From Rossellomorea orangium (lineage in GTDB: Bacteria > Bacillota > Bacilli > Bacillales > Bacillaceae_B): a stretch of 64,000 nt of DNA. Where the stretch lies: assembly GCF_019334305.1 (NCBI RefSeq), contig NZ_JAHWGH010000001.1, positions 124,001 to 188,000 of the forward strand, written 5' to 3'. The notes beneath the pieces are model-generated. The model was not told where the DNA came from and did not search any database. It saw nothing but the letters and a program-made list of their open reading frames with translations. Shown here in pieces: positions 40,895 to 52,098 of this stretch (positions are counted from its first letter, which is position 1; the number at the start of each line of letters is the position of its first letter). Position numbers and translations under genes: made by a program.

Positions 40895-40932
40895 AAAAAC
40901 AGGCAAGCATGAAGATCCTTGCCTGTTTTTCT
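40895..40932. terminator. rpmE terminator
   Basis: AAAACAGGCAAG / CTTGCCTGTTTTT, 12-bp stem, 10-nt loop. The T and A runs make it bidirectional. Confidence 0.9.
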
Positions 40933-40994
40933 AATAGAAGAGAAGGATGAGCAGCTACGCACAAAGGCGTAGAATGCCTCCTTCTGGCTCTTCA

Positions 40995-41207
40995 TTATTG
41001 TTGTTGATTTTTAAGACCGTATTTTTTGTTGAAACGGTCAACACGTCCACCTGCATCAGCGAATTTCTGACGGCCTGTGTAGAATGGATGGCATTCAGAA
41101 CATACCTCAACGCGCATTTCTTCCGCTACAGAACCAGTTTCAAATTCGTTACCGCAAGCACAGCTAACTTTGATCGTGTTGTACTTTGGATGAATTGCTG
41201 ATTTCAT
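40995..41207 (-). CDS. rpmE: 50S ribosomal protein L31 (zinc form)
   Basis: A 70-aa ribosomal protein of the zinc-binding L31 type. Ligands are Cys16, Cys18, Cys36 and Cys39 ([12 protein letters not shown] and [11 protein letters not shown]). In B. subtilis this form is replaced by the zinc-free YtiA under zinc starvation. The start is ATG 41207 (MKSAIHPKY); the ATG at 41216 overlaps the AAGGAG ribosome site. Two terminators follow. Confidence 0.97.
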   Translation of the reverse strand: MKSAIHPKYNTIKVSCACGNEFETGSVAEEMRVEVCSECHPFYTGRQKFADAGGRVDRFNKKYGLKNQQQ

Positions 41208-41429
41208 TTCTTTCATCTCCTTCCGCCCTGAATCATCTGAAACAGAGTAATTTATTACGAAGATATATGTGATATGAGCATAAGCATGAGAGTAATAGCC
41301 AGCCCCTTACCACATCCAGTTTTTAAAAACACATTGACACTATTATAACAAGGACAAGAGTTTTTTGCAAGGTGCAAAACTGGAAATTCCAGTCACTCTT
41401 CTTCCTTGAAAAATAGTTCGAATACTAGA

Positions 41430-42692
41430 TTAACGCTTCTTGGACTCTTCTGTCAACACATTGAAAAATTCTTCATTCGTCTTCGACTGCTTCAGCTTGC
41501 GCATGAGCTTCTCTGCGAAATCAGGCTGATCGGACATGGCTTTTCGGATCGCCCACAGCTTTTCAAGATGATCAGGCTTGATAAGAAGTTCTTCACGACG
41601 CGTTCCGGAACGACGGATGTCGATAGCCGGGAAGATACGGCGTTCTGCAAGGGAACGGTCAAGATGAAGCTCAAGGTTACCAGTACCTTTGAACTCTTCA
41701 TAGATGACATCATCCATACGAGATCCCGTGTCGACGAGTGCTGTCGCAAGGACCGTCAAGCTTCCGCCCTCTTCAATATTACGGGCAGCCCCGAAGAATC
41801 GTTTCGGACGGTGGAATGCCGCAGGGTCGATACCACCTGACAGAGTCCGTCCACTTGGTGGGATGACCAGGTTATACGCACGTGCCAGACGAGTGATACT
41901 ATCCATCAGGATGATGACGTCACGCTTGTGTTCCACTAATCGCATAGCACGTTCAAGGACGAGCTCGGCCACTTTGATGTGGTTTTCCGGCACTTCATCG
42001 AATGTTGAGCTGACAACTTCCGCTTCAACCGAACGCTCGATGTCCGTTACTTCTTCTGGACGTTCATCGATCAGAAGAATGATCAATTCAGCTTCCGGAT
42101 GATTCGTCGTGATCGAATTCGCGATTTCTTTGATCAGCATCGTCTTACCAGCCTTAGGCGGCGCAACGACTAATCCACGCTGACCAAAACCGACCGGTGC
42201 AATCAGATCCATCACACGTGTGGAAATCTTATTCGGCGTTGTCTCTAGCTTCATTTGACGGTCAGGATATAAAGGCGTCAAGCCTGGGAAATGCACACGC
42301 TCTTTTGCAGAATCAGGTTCTTCCCCGTTCACCATTTCAACGTGAAGCAGTCCGAAGTAACGTTCGTTTTCTTTCGGTGGACGAACTTTACCAGACACTT
42401 TATCACCGTTTCGAAGATCAAATCGACGGATTTGTGACGCCGAAATGTAAATATCCTCAGAGCTCGGAGAATAGTTGATCGGGCGCAGGAAACCAAATCC
42501 TTCTGATTGAATGATCTCAAGGACACCTTCCATGAAGAAGAAGCCTTCTTGTTCTGCACGGACTTTAAGGATAGCGAAAATCAATTCTTTTTTTGTTAAT
42601 TTACTATAATAAGAAACTTTGTATTGTTTGGCCAGCTCATAAAGCTCTTTCAGCTTCATATTTTCTAAGCTGGAAATTGTTAATTCTTCCAT
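41430..42692 (-). CDS. rho: Transcription termination factor Rho
   Basis: A 420-aa hexameric RNA helicase. The N-terminal helical domain covers about residues 1-48, and the RNA-binding cold-shock-like domain is FFFMEGVLEIIQSEGFGFLRP (51-71). The Walker A site is VAPPKAGKTML (176-186). DERPEEVTDIERS and the Q-loop/R-loop region around GTRREELL follow. Length is normal for Bacillus Rho. It has a 220-bp distance to rpmE. Confidence 0.97.
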   Translation of the reverse strand: MEELTISSLENMKLKELYELAKQYKVSYYSKLTKKELIFAILKVRAEQEGFFFMEGVLEIIQSEGFGFLRPINYSPSSEDIYISASQIRRFDLRNGDKVSGKVRPPKENERYFGLLHVEMVNGEEPDSAKERVHFPGLTPLYPDRQMKLETTPNKISTRVMDLIAPVGFGQRGLVVAPPKAGKTMLIKEIANSITTNHPEAELIILLIDERPEEVTDIERSVEAEVVSSTFDEVPENHIKVAELVLERAMRLVEHKRDVIILMDSITRLARAYNLVIPPSGRTLSGGIDPAAFHRPKRFFGAARNIEEGGSLTVLATALVDTGSRMDDVIYEEFKGTGNLELHLDRSLAERRIFPAIDIRRSGTRREELLIKPDHLEKLWAIRKAMSDQPDFAEKLMRKLKQSKTNEEFFNVLTEESKKR

Positions 42693-42765
42693 TATGACAC
42701 CACGCTTTATTAATTTGTCCTACTTTAAAAAATGAATGTTTTATCATTTTCACAAGAGAGTAGCT

Positions 42766-42892
42766 GTTGATTTCCGCTCCAGGTGCTCGCTTTCCGCGGG
42801 GTGGGCGGTGAGCCTCCTCGGCGCATGCGCCTGTGGGGTCTCACCTGTCCCACTTTTCCCGCAGGAGTCGAGCACCTTCCGCTCCAATCAAC
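42766..42892 (+). repeat. 128-bp dispersed element, copy 1
   Basis: Starts GTTGATTTCCGCTCC and ends CCTTCCGCTCCAATCAAC, with GTTGAT/ATCAAC inverted ends. The interior contains TTTCCGCGGGG, GAGCCTCCTCGGCGC, TGGGGTCTCA and CCCGCAGGAGTCGAGCA. It lies between rho and glpX. Same orientation as copies 2 and 3. Confidence 0.9.
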
Positions 42893-43130
42893 TTTGTAAT
42901 AAACTCTTGCACTAAAATTTGTCTCCCTTTTTTTTAAAAAAGCCGAAATTGGGTAACTTAAATTGAAGAAATAGTTGAAGCATAATTAAAGAAAAAATAC
43001 TGAAGATAAAAACCTTATCTATTGTAACCATACTTTTCAACAAGAATCAATAACCGGGTAGAAAAAGGAAGGTAGATTTGGTAGATAGGCAGCATTTTTT
43101 CAGCTATGAAGAATGAAAGTGAGTGATAAG

Positions 43131-43166
43131 AGTAGGGATGGGCTGTTTTATGCCCATCCTTTTCTC
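43131..43166 (+). terminator. Orphan terminator-like hairpin (plus orientation)
   Basis: GGATGGGC and GCCCATCC arms with an 8-nt loop, followed on the plus strand by TTTTCTCTT. No plus-strand gene ends here. On the minus strand, for glpX, there is no T run. Confidence 0.4.
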
Positions 43167-43210
43167 TTAAATAATGAAGAGTTGGTTTCTCTCTCTGTTT
43201 GGTTTCTCTA

Positions 43211-44173
43211 TTATTTCATGACCAGGTTTGGCTTCTTCTGGAGACTGTGGCGTCCGTCGATGAAGCGGACGGTACCGGATTTCGCGCGCATGACGACTGA
43301 ATGAGTCAGACCGTATGCTCCTTTAAGCTGGACACCTCTTAGAAGTTCTCCATCTGTTACACCCGTCGCAGCGAAGATGGCATCGTCTCCACAGACAAGG
43401 TCTTCCATGCGAAGGATCTTGTCCACATCAAGCCCCATGCTGATACAGCGCTGAAGCTCCGCATCGTTTTGCGGCAGTAACTTTCCTTGGATTTCTCCGC
43501 CAAGACATTTCAACGCAACGGCAGCAAGAACTCCCTCAGGAGCACCTCCGGATCCGAACAGGATATCTACACCCGTGTGATCGAATGCTGTGTTCATGGC
43601 TCCTGCCACGTCACCGTCATTGATCAGCTTGATGCGTGCCCCGGCTTCTCTCAGCTGTTGGATGATATGCTCATGACGGGGACGATTCAAGACAGTCGCT
43701 ACAACATCTTCAATGTCCTTGTTCTTCGCTTTTGCTACGGCTTTCAGATTATCGATGACAGAAGCGTTGATGTCGATTTCCCCGACCGCTTCTGGTCCAA
43801 CTGCGATTTTATCCATATACATATCCGGTGCATTCAACAGGTTTCCGTGGTCTGCCACGGCGAGTACCGCCAGTGCATTCCAGCCCCCTGAAGCAACGAT
43901 GTTCGTTCCTTCAAGCGGATCGACAGCTACATCGACACGTGGGCCGTAGCCTGTCCCCAGTTTTTCACCAATATATAACATTGGAGCTTCGTCCATTTCC
44001 CCTTCACCGATAACGACCGTTCCTTTCATCGGTACGGTATCGAATACATCGCGCATGGCAGAAGTTGCAGCGTCATCCGCTTCATCCTTCTTCCCGCGAC
44101 CCATCCATCGTGCCGATGCCAGGGCAGCCCCTTCTGTTACTCGTACAAGCTCCATTGATAAACTTCTTTCCAT
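43211..44173 (-). CDS. glpX: Class II fructose-1,6-bisphosphatase
   Basis: Hydrolyses fructose-1,6-bisphosphate to fructose-6-phosphate in gluconeogenesis. The 320-aa protein has metal and substrate motifs [16 protein letters not shown] (residues about 54-69), [12 protein letters not shown] (79-90) and [13 protein letters not shown]. Length and content match GlpX, not the larger class III Fbp of B. subtilis. It lies between murAB and rho, as in B. subtilis. Confidence 0.96.
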   Translation of the reverse strand: MERSLSMELVRVTEGAALASARWMGRGKKDEADDAATSAMRDVFDTVPMKGTVVIGEGEMDEAPMLYIGEKLGTGYGPRVDVAVDPLEGTNIVASGGWNALAVLAVADHGNLLNAPDMYMDKIAVGPEAVGEIDINASVIDNLKAVAKAKNKDIEDVVATVLNRPRHEHIIQQLREAGARIKLINDGDVAGAMNTAFDHTGVDILFGSGGAPEGVLAAVALKCLGGEIQGKLLPQNDAELQRCISMGLDVDKILRMEDLVCGDDAIFAATGVTDGELLRGVQLKGAYGLTHSVVMRAKSGTVRFIDGRHSLQKKPNLVMK

Positions 44174-44372
44174 TTATATAGCCTCCCGTGTTCCCTTTTG
44201 TTTTACAATAATCATAAATTGTATAACATATTGACAGATTTATTGTAACACATTGAGAGGGTTAGAGAGACTTTTTTTCTGAAAAAGTAGGACATAATGG
44301 TGCGAACTTGTATAAAATTAATGGTAATAGAGGGTATAGTTGTCGTAAACTGTTCACCATTAGTGAGCAACT

Positions 44373-44500
44373 GTTGATTTCCGCTCCAGGATGCTCGCTT
44401 TCCGCGGGGCGTGAGTTGAGCCTCCTCGGGCTGCGCCCTGTGGGGTCTCAACTTTCACGCGTTTCCCGCAGGAGTCGAGCATCCTTCCGCTCCAATCAAC
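44373..44500 (+). repeat. 128-bp dispersed element, copy 2
   Basis: Same ends as copy 1 (GTTGATTTCCGCTCC ... CCGCTCCAATCAAC). The interior differs in the CTGCGCCCTG loop and CGTGAGTTGAGCCTCC segment. Placed between murAB and glpX. The 400-bp gap holds no gene. Confidence 0.9.
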
Positions 44501-44580
44501 CTGGAGTATTTAATGGCTCCTCTTAATAGAAAGAGTGTTAATAAAACTCTCTCAATAATTCAAACACGTTTCACTAATTC

Positions 44581-45864
44581 CTACGACTTCATCTGCTCCA
44601 TTTCCTCAACAGACATCTTCTCACGCCAGATGGTGGCGCCGAGGCCTTCGAGTTTGGCGACGAGGTCGCTGTAGCCGCGGTCGATGTGTTCGAGGCCGGT
44701 TACTTCTGTGATGCCTTCTGCCATTAGGCCGGCGATGACGAGGGCGGCTCCGGCACGGAGGTCGCTTGCCTTCACTTTGGCGCCTTGTAATTGGACAGGG
44801 CCGTTGACGATGGCTGAGCGGCCTTCGACTTTGATGGTGGCGTTCATTCTTCTCAGCTCGTCGATATGCTTGAAGCGGGCTGAGTAGATGGTATCCGTTA
44901 CGACGGCAGAGCCTTCTGCGCGGTTCAATAACGTTGTGAACGGCTGCTGGAGATCCGTTGGGAAACCTGGATACACAAGTGTCTTCACGTCGACGGATTT
45001 AAGCTTGTCCGCCCGGCCGATAAAGATCTGGTCGTCGTTCGTTTCGACCGGCACTCCCATTTCACGGAGTTTGGCAATGACCGATTCCATATGTAATGGG
45101 ATGACATTGTCGACGAGAACCCCTTTTCCGACTGCTGCGGCAAGGATCATGAATGTCCCTGCTTCGATACGGTCAGGAATGATGGTATGGCGGCAGCCGT
45201 GAAGCTCGTCCACCCCGTCGATCCGGATGACATCTGTACCGGCTCCTTTGATCTTTGCACCCATATTACTTAGTAATGTGGCGACATCGATGATTTCAGG
45301 TTCTTTCGCCGCATTTTCGATGATCGTTCTGCCTTTTGCACGTACAGCTGCGAGCATGATGTTGATTGTTGCCCCGACGCTGACGACGTCCAGATAGATG
45401 CGGGCACCTTTTAATTCGTCGGCACGCAGATAGATGGCGCCCTGTTCATTGGTGACTTCTGCTCCAAGGGCTTCGAAGCCTTTGATATGCTGATCGATCG
45501 GACGTGGACCGAGGTGACATCCACCCGGCAGTCCGATGACCGCTTTTTTGAAACGTCCGAGCATCGCACCCATTAAATAATAGGAAGCACGAAGCTTTTT
45601 CACCTTCCCGCTAGGTAAAGGCATGGACACCATTTGACTTGGATCTACACTCATATCCCCATCTTCCAATGTGACTGAACCACCGATCTCTTCCAGAAGA
45701 TCTTTCAGCGTTCTTACATCTGAGATGTCTGGTAACCCTTCGATTGTGACTGGAGAATCAGCAAGAATGGTTGCCGGGATCAAGGCTACCGCACTATTTT
45801 TGGCCCCACTGACTTTAATGGTTCCTTCTAGGGGATAACCTCCTGCAATTTTTAGCTTTTCCAT
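44581..45864 (-). CDS. murAB: UDP-N-acetylglucosamine 1-carboxyvinyltransferase, second copy (MurAB/MurZ)
   Basis: Second MurA (427 aa), catalysing the same enolpyruvyl transfer as murAA. Cys116 in [16 protein letters not shown] is the PEP/fosfomycin residue, and [16 protein letters not shown] near the start holds the active-site Lys. Start ATG 45864 follows GGAAGGGAG; the longer ATG at 45888 adds eight non-conserved residues. Its place between glpX and tal is that of B. subtilis murAB. Stop codon is followed by the 400-bp repeat gap. Confidence 0.96.
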   Translation of the reverse strand: MEKLKIAGGYPLEGTIKVSGAKNSAVALIPATILADSPVTIEGLPDISDVRTLKDLLEEIGGSVTLEDGDMSVDPSQMVSMPLPSGKVKKLRASYYLMGAMLGRFKKAVIGLPGGCHLGPRPIDQHIKGFEALGAEVTNEQGAIYLRADELKGARIYLDVVSVGATINIMLAAVRAKGRTIIENAAKEPEIIDVATLLSNMGAKIKGAGTDVIRIDGVDELHGCRHTIIPDRIEAGTFMILAAAVGKGVLVDNVIPLHMESVIAKLREMGVPVETNDDQIFIGRADKLKSVDVKTLVYPGFPTDLQQPFTTLLNRAEGSAVVTDTIYSARFKHIDELRRMNATIKVEGRSAIVNGPVQLQGAKVKASDLRAGAALVIAGLMAEGITEVTGLEHIDRGYSDLVAKLEGLGATIWREKMSVEEMEQMKS

Positions 45865-46025
45865 ATTAAACTCCCTTCCACTGTCCATGGCAATGCCAAG
45901 AACAAAAAGGATTATTTTTCCAATTGAAGACGTTCTAAGAAGTATTGTCTACTAGTGTATACATAATTCGTCAAAACATGTATAGGATAATCGAATTTTT
46001 TTCTTTTAGACCGATTGACCTAATA

Positions 46026-46667
46026 TCAGCGGTTGTTCCAATCATTCAGGAAGGCATCAATTCCTTTATCCGTCAGTGGATGCTGGAATAATTGCTTCAA
46101 TACTTTTAGAGGAACGGTTGCAATGTGAGCCCCTCTTAGTGCCGCTTCTGTAATATGCTGCGGGTGACGGGTCGAAGCCGCGATGATTTCTGTTTCAAGG
46201 CCGTGAATTGCGAAGATTTCAGCAATCTTGGATACAAGTTCTAGACCATCATGACCAATATCATCTAATCTTCCTAAAAAAGGCGAAACATACGTCGCTC
46301 CGGCACGAGCGGCTAAAAGCGCCTGATTCGCACTGAAAATCAGCGTGACATTTGTCTTGATCCCTTCTTTAGCAAAAGTAGATGTCGCTTTAAGGCCGTC
46401 TGGTGTCATTGGAAGCTTCACCGTGATGTTTGGAGCGATTTTCGCGAGTTCCCTGCCTTCTTTGATCATGCCTTCAGCATCTGTCGCGATGACTTCAGCG
46501 CTGACAGAACCAGGGACTAAGTCTGTAATTTCTTTTAATCGATCTTCAAATGTTACGTCCTTCTCTTTCGCGACAAGGGACGGATTCGTTGTCACTCCTG
46601 ATAGAATACCCCATTCAAATGCTTCTTTGATTTCACTCATGTTTGCTGTATCGATGAAAAACTTCAT
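46026..46667 (-). CDS. tal: Transaldolase (TalA/fructose-6-phosphate aldolase-like)
   Basis: A small 213-aa transaldolase of the TalA/FSA-like subfamily. The Schiff-base Lys84 is in [12 protein letters not shown]. Other motifs are [13 protein letters not shown] (residues 4-16), [12 protein letters not shown] (24-35) and [13 protein letters not shown] (about 163-175). It acts in the non-oxidative pentose phosphate pathway. Start ATG 46667 (MKFFIDTA) has AAAGGGG upstream. It lies 180 bp after fbaA, in the order known from B. subtilis ywjH. Confidence 0.95.
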   Translation of the reverse strand: MKFFIDTANMSEIKEAFEWGILSGVTTNPSLVAKEKDVTFEDRLKEITDLVPGSVSAEVIATDAEGMIKEGRELAKIAPNITVKLPMTPDGLKATSTFAKEGIKTNVTLIFSANQALLAARAGATYVSPFLGRLDDIGHDGLELVSKIAEIFAIHGLETEIIAASTRHPQHITEAALRGAHIATVPLKVLKQLFQHPLTDKGIDAFLNDWNNR

Positions 46668-46845
46668 AATCCTACTACCCCTTTTCGACAAAATTTTCAA
46701 TCATCTTTAATGAACGGAAGGGACTGACCCAAAAAGGTATCAACCCTCTCCTGGTGCCAGTCCCATCCTACTGCATCATTCTATTTCTACCACGATTGGA
46801 ACGGGTCTAATCTAAATCAGACGCCTTTTCCAAACATTACCTTCA

Positions 46846-47703
46846 TTACGCCTGGTTAGAAGAACCGAATTCGCGCATTTTACCAGCAACTGTCGCTTTG
46901 ATCGCTTCACGAGCCGGCCCCATGTATTTACGTGGATCATATACTTCTGTATCAGCTGCAAGTACTTCGCGTACCGCTTTAGCAGAAGCAATTTGGTTTT
47001 CTGTGTTTACGTTGATTTTAGCTGTTCCGTAAGAAATCGCTTTTTGGATATCTTTTGTAGGGATTCCAGTTCCGCCGTGAAGTACTAGAGGTACTCCAGT
47101 CGCAGCTCCGATTTCTTCCATTTCTTTGAATCCAAGGTTTGGTTCACCTTTGTAAGGACCGTGAACAGAACCAAGTGCAGGTGCAAGTGTGTCGATGCCA
47201 GTGCGCTCAACCAATTCCTGACACTCTTTAGGATCTGCATAAATAACGCCGTCTGCCACTACGTCATCTTCCTGTCCACCGACTGTTCCAAGCTCAGCTT
47301 CAACAGAAACGCCTTTAGAGTGAGCATACTCAACCACTTTAGAAGTGATTTCGATGTTCTCTTCGAAAGGACCGTGAGAAGCGTCGATCATTACAGATGT
47401 GAAACCTGCATCGATTGCTTCTTTACATTTGTCATAGCTTGAACCGTGGTCAAGGTGGATCGCAACAGGTACAGTGATGTTCAGGTCTTCCATAAGACCT
47501 TCAACCATTTTCACAACTGTTTTGAAGCCGCTCATGTAACGCGCCGCACCTTCAGATACACCAAGGATGACAGGTGATTTTTCTTCTTCTGCCGCTTGCA
47601 GGATCGCTTGAGTGAACTCAAGGTTATTCAGGTTGAATTGACCTACTGCATAGCTTTTTTCTTTTGCTTGAATAAGCATGTCTTTCATTGAAACTAAAGG
47701 CAT
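46846..47703 (-). CDS. fbaA: Class II fructose-bisphosphate aldolase
   Basis: Splits fructose-1,6-bisphosphate to DHAP and glyceraldehyde-3-phosphate. The 285-aa zinc enzyme has [11 protein letters not shown] (residues 83-93) with catalytic Asp85 and zinc ligand His86. Other motifs are [15 protein letters not shown] and [14 protein letters not shown] (about 207-220, zinc ligand His). It has a good sigma-A promoter at 47761-47789. Placed between spo0F and tal as in B. subtilis. Confidence 0.97.
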   Translation of the reverse strand: MPLVSMKDMLIQAKEKSYAVGQFNLNNLEFTQAILQAAEEEKSPVILGVSEGAARYMSGFKTVVKMVEGLMEDLNITVPVAIHLDHGSSYDKCKEAIDAGFTSVMIDASHGPFEENIEITSKVVEYAHSKGVSVEAELGTVGGQEDDVVADGVIYADPKECQELVERTGIDTLAPALGSVHGPYKGEPNLGFKEMEEIGAATGVPLVLHGGTGIPTKDIQKAISYGTAKINVNTENQIASAKAVREVLAADTEVYDPRKYMGPAREAIKATVAGKMREFGSSNQA

Positions 47704-47760
47704 GGTTATTTCCTCCTTTTATTCAGTCAGTAAACCATTTTGGTAGAAATGGCGGTGTTA

Positions 47761-47789
47761 TTTATAGCACCTTGTGACATTGTTTACAA
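47761..47789 (-). promoter_or_regulatory. Sigma-A promoter of fbaA
   Basis: Minus strand TTGTAA (47784-47789), 17-bp spacer, TATAAA (47761-47766). Confidence 0.72.
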
Positions 47790-47883
47790 TTTCACTTGTA
47801 TCATACCAAAACAGAATTGATTTTACCAACTGAAGAGGCGAAATGTTAAAAATACTACTATTTTCACTATTCACACAAAGGGA

Positions 47884-48246
47884 TCAAGCTGGAATATATT
47901 GCTTGACGGCTTTTCTGATATCATCAATATCAAAAGGCTTCGCAAAATGAGTAAGCGCTCCCAAGTCTTTCGCTTCTTGAATCATGTCGAGTTCCCCGTA
48001 TGCAGTCATGATAATGACACGAATATCCGCATCTTTCTGCTTCATCCGTTTCAGGATTTCAATTCCATCCATTCCAGGAATTTTCATATCGAGTAAAACC
48101 AAATCAGGGGAGTGATTATCTACGATTTCAAGAGCCTGGATGCCGTTCGCTGCCTGAAATGTTTGGTACCCTTCCTTTTGTAACACTTCATTCAATAGTA
48201 TCCTTATACCAAATTGATCGTCTACAATTAGAATCTTCTCATTCAT
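47884..48246 (-). CDS. spo0F: Sporulation phosphorelay response regulator Spo0F
   Basis: Single-domain response regulator (120 aa) that takes phosphate from sporulation kinases and passes it to Spo0B. Phosphorylation site Asp53 is in [14 protein letters not shown]; the acidic pocket is VDDQFGIR (residues 8-15). Thr81 is in IIMTAYGE and Lys103 in THFAKPFD. Nearly the same as B. subtilis Spo0F. The gene is preceded by a sigma-H-type promoter and an 0A box, and is divergent from ywjG. Confidence 0.98.
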   Translation of the reverse strand: MNEKILIVDDQFGIRILLNEVLQKEGYQTFQAANGIQALEIVDNHSPDLVLLDMKIPGMDGIEILKRMKQKDADIRVIIMTAYGELDMIQEAKDLGALTHFAKPFDIDDIRKAVKQYIPA

Positions 48247-48314
48247 ACGTCCCAGTCCCCTTCACATTATGATCGTTATGTAATCCGACAGTAAATGATT
48301 GTATATTTATTACT

Positions 48315-48343
48315 TATTCTCTTTTTATTGTAAAAACCCTTCT
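48315..48343 (-). promoter_or_regulatory. Sigma-H promoter of spo0F
   Basis: Minus strand GAAGGGTTT (48335-48343) and AGAGAATAA (48315-48323) with 11 bp between. Matches RnAGGAWWW-N11/12-RnnGAATWW with one mismatch. Confidence 0.7.
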
Positions 48344-48357
48344 TAATCTCAAGATTT

Positions 48358-48385
48358 TGCTTGAGACCTTTTTCCCTTTATAATA
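48358..48385 (+). promoter_or_regulatory. Sigma-A promoter of ywjG
   Basis: TTGCTT (48358-48363), 16-bp spacer, TATAAT (48380-48385). The transcript would start near 48392, about 45 nt before ywjG. Confidence 0.65.
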
Positions 48386-48403
48386 AGCGTTATGATGAAA
48401 AAT

Positions 48404-48410
48404 GTCGAAG
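48404..48410 (+). promoter_or_regulatory. Spo0A box candidate between ywjG and spo0F
   Basis: TGTCGAA matches the core Spo0A box. It lies about 60 bp upstream of the spo0F sigma-H -35 and just downstream of the predicted ywjG start point, so Spo0A could act on both. Confidence 0.5.
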
Positions 48411-48436
48411 AAGAATAGTGAAGGAGACCGAATTCT

Positions 48437-48961
48437 ATGATTAAAATGTTCACCACACAGTTAACGGGACTGTTTAAACGGATTTATGATAAGCAGGAAT
48501 TTGAAATTGAAGACGGAGCGCGACTGCTCGCTCAAGCTGCCATCGGACAGGGGCACATCTATATGAAAGGATATGGGGAAATGGAAGCCGTCACGGCAGA
48601 AGCTTTGTATGGCGCAGAGCCTCTCCCTTCCGCGAAACGATATGATGCTTCTGTTGAACTGACTGAAGCTGATCGCGTGCTGATCGTTTCCCGCTATTCA
48701 ACAGATGAGGAAGCCTTGGCACTCGGTAAGAAGCTTTCTGCTGAAGGTGTTCCCTTCGTTGCTGTGTCCGGTGTCGTCGAAGGAGAAGAGAGCTTATTGG
48801 ATTTTGCGGACATTCACCTGGATACCAAACTGATTAAAGGGATGCTTCCAGGGGATGAAATCGGCGAGCGCGTGAGCTTCCCTTCGAGCATGGCCGCCCT
48901 TTATCTTTATTTTGCACTGGGATTTGTGATTCGTGAGATGTTGGAGGAGTATGAGGAGTAG
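48437..48961 (+). CDS. ywjG: YwjG family protein (DUF2529)
   Basis: A 174-aa soluble protein of the DUF2529/YwjG family of unknown function. It has a SIS-like alpha/beta pattern (GQGHIYMKGYGEMEAVTAEAL, then LIVSRYSTDEEALALGKKL), which suggests a sugar-phosphate-binding fold; that is inference. AAGGAG precedes ATG 48437. It is divergent from spo0F and convergent with pyrG, as in B. subtilis. A terminator follows. Confidence 0.9.
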   Translation: MIKMFTTQLTGLFKRIYDKQEFEIEDGARLLAQAAIGQGHIYMKGYGEMEAVTAEALYGAEPLPSAKRYDASVELTEADRVLIVSRYSTDEEALALGKKLSAEGVPFVAVSGVVEGEESLLDFADIHLDTKLIKGMLPGDEIGERVSFPSSMAALYLYFALGFVIREMLEEYEE

Positions 48962-48968
48962 ATGGTTT

Positions 48969-49003
48969 GAGCCCTTTCTCGGTGGAGGAGGGCTCCTTTT
49001 TAT
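48969..49003 (+). terminator. ywjG terminator
   Basis: GAGCCC (48969-48974) and GGGCTC (48990-48995) arms followed by CTTTTTAT. Confidence 0.75.
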
Positions 49004-49069
49004 ACGTCTTTTTTGAACATACTAATTGACGTGATGATTAGAATGGACAATGAATAGATGATGACAGTA

Positions 49070-49305
49070 CAAGATGGTTGAGAGATCAGGTTAAGCACTA
49101 GAGTTGATAAATAGGCGGAATAATTCCGCTTATTTCGTAATGTATATAGTAAAAAAGCCGAAATAGAAGGAAAAATTCCGCCTATTGTCTCTATATATAC
49201 AAAAATGCTGGAATTTTCTGTGCGTAGTCGGAAAATCTCCGCTTATTTATCCCCAAAAAAGATATATTCTGAATATAACCGGAAAAACTCCGCTTATTTT
49301 ACTTC
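49070..49305. repeat. Four-hairpin dispersed element (copy 2)
   Basis: CGGA-N5-TCCG hairpins at 49116-49128, 49168-49180 (CGGA degenerated to AGGA), 49229-49241 and 49280-49292, at steps of 52, 61 and 51. The flank AGGTTAAGC ... GATAAATAGGCGG is shared with the 7.5-kb copy. Lies between the ywjG and pyrG 3' ends; no gene is present. Confidence 0.82.
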
Positions 49306-49420
49306 TACTCGTTTATCAAGAGTATTTAGATTAGAACCTCGCGAAATTTCCAGAAGATTATAGAAAGACTGATATATCCCTAAAACGGTCGATAAACCCA
49401 ATCCACGCGCTCCAACTCAC

Positions 49421-49455
49421 AAAAAAAAGCCCTCCCACACAGGGAGAGCTCTTCC
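49421..49455 (-). terminator. pyrG terminator
   Basis: Minus strand AGCTCTCCC and GGGAGGGCT arms with a 5-nt loop, followed by eight T. Confidence 0.9.
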
Positions 49456-49464
49456 AAAGATATC

Positions 49465-51099
<1,635 letters not shown>

Positions 51100-51298
51100 T
51101 CAAAAAAAGTAGAGGGTGTCTCTTATGTAGTCATGTCATGAATTTATCTTGTTCAAAGAAGGACAAGTCCATTCTCCTAAAATAAATCCATCTGCATAAA
51201 CCAGCTAAAAGACAGCCTCTTATTATCAAGATGCGTAAAAATGTAAGGGGTCTTTAAAAGATAGATTCGCTCGTTCACGTCAAAGCATTCTTCTTATA

Positions 51299-51409
51299 AA
51301 AACAAAAAACGCCCCACTTACAATCATGTAAGGGGAGCGTGATATACGTTATCTGTCCCTTTTTAGGGAGCCCAAATAAAATACTACCTTCCTAGAGAGG
51401 AGAAGTCAA
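51299..51409 (-). promoter_or_regulatory. pyrG promoter and CTP-responsive attenuator leader
   Basis: Promoter TTGACT (51404-51409), 17-bp spacer, TAGTAT (51381-51386). The transcript starts GGGCUCCC at 51373. A terminator hairpin follows at 51299-51341: CGCTCCCCTTAC, loop, GTAAGTGGGGCG, then T6GT5. This fits the known pyrG mechanism, in which low CTP causes addition of extra G residues at the 5' end. Those G residues pair with the CUCCCCUU tract and prevent termination. Confidence 0.87.
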
Positions 51410-51448
51410 GCATAGAATGAGGACCGAATTTTCAATCATTTCGATGGA

Positions 51449-51492
51449 AACAAAAAGCCCCCAAAAGGCAATGAACCTGGTGGAGGCTTTAA
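51449..51492 (-). terminator. rpoE terminator
   Basis: Minus strand AAAGCCTCCA and TTGGGGGCTTT arms followed by TTG/TTT. Confidence 0.7.
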
Positions 51493-51504
51493 GATTCGGA
51501 GGGA

Positions 51505-52071
51505 TTACTTCTCTTCCTCTTCATCCAGATCTTCTTCATCTTCTTCGTCTTCGTCATCAACGTCATCGAATTCATCGATTTCAAGTTCTTCTTCGTCTTC
51601 ATCGATGTCCAGATCTTCGTCTGCATCGTCCACATCGATATCGTCATCGTCGTCATCTGTCAAATCATCGTCATCGTCTGAATCATCCAGATCATCATAA
51701 TCGAGATCTTCATCGTCCAGATCATCGAAATCATCCAGATCCAGATCTTCGTCTTTCTTCTTCGCTTTTTTCTTTTTGCTGGATTTCATCGTAGGAACGG
51801 TTTCTTCTTCGATTTGATCAACCGGATACCATTCTCGTAATCCCCAGCGGTTATCGCCCATGGCAATGAAACGACCATCAATATTTAAGTCAGTATAGAA
51901 TTGAAGTAGACGACTCTTTACTTCTTTATCAGAGATTTCAAGCAAACCTTTGATTTCCTTTACTACCTCTTCAAATGCCATTGCTTGCTTCTTTTCTACT
52001 AAAATTTCATGTGCCAGCTCAATGAATGATGTTTGACGCAATTCTTCTTTGGATAATTGCTTAAGACTCAC
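51505..52071 (-). CDS. rpoE: RNA polymerase delta subunit
   Basis: The small Gram-positive RNA polymerase subunit that speeds polymerase recycling. The N-terminal folded HARE-HTH domain (about residues 1-85) contains QFYTDLNIDGRFIAMGDNRWGLREWYP. The C-terminal half is a very acidic Asp/Glu tail broken by a KKKKAKKK patch, as in the family. It was called at GTG 52071 because AAAGGAA lies nine bases upstream; the GTG at 52080 touches that site. 188 aa. Probably a single-gene unit. Confidence 0.94.
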   Translation of the reverse strand: MSLKQLSKEELRQTSFIELAHEILVEKKQAMAFEEVVKEIKGLLEISDKEVKSRLLQFYTDLNIDGRFIAMGDNRWGLREWYPVDQIEEETVPTMKSSKKKKAKKKDEDLDLDDFDDLDDEDLDYDDLDDSDDDDDLTDDDDDDIDVDDADEDLDIDEDEEELEIDEFDDVDDEDEEDEEDLDEEEEK

Positions 52072-52098
52072 TTTACGCACTTCCTTTCTCTATTTCAC

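Noticed and set aside
46715-46770. fbaA terminator at GGGACTG...CAGTCCC
   Set aside because: The arms pair but no T run follows on the minus strand.
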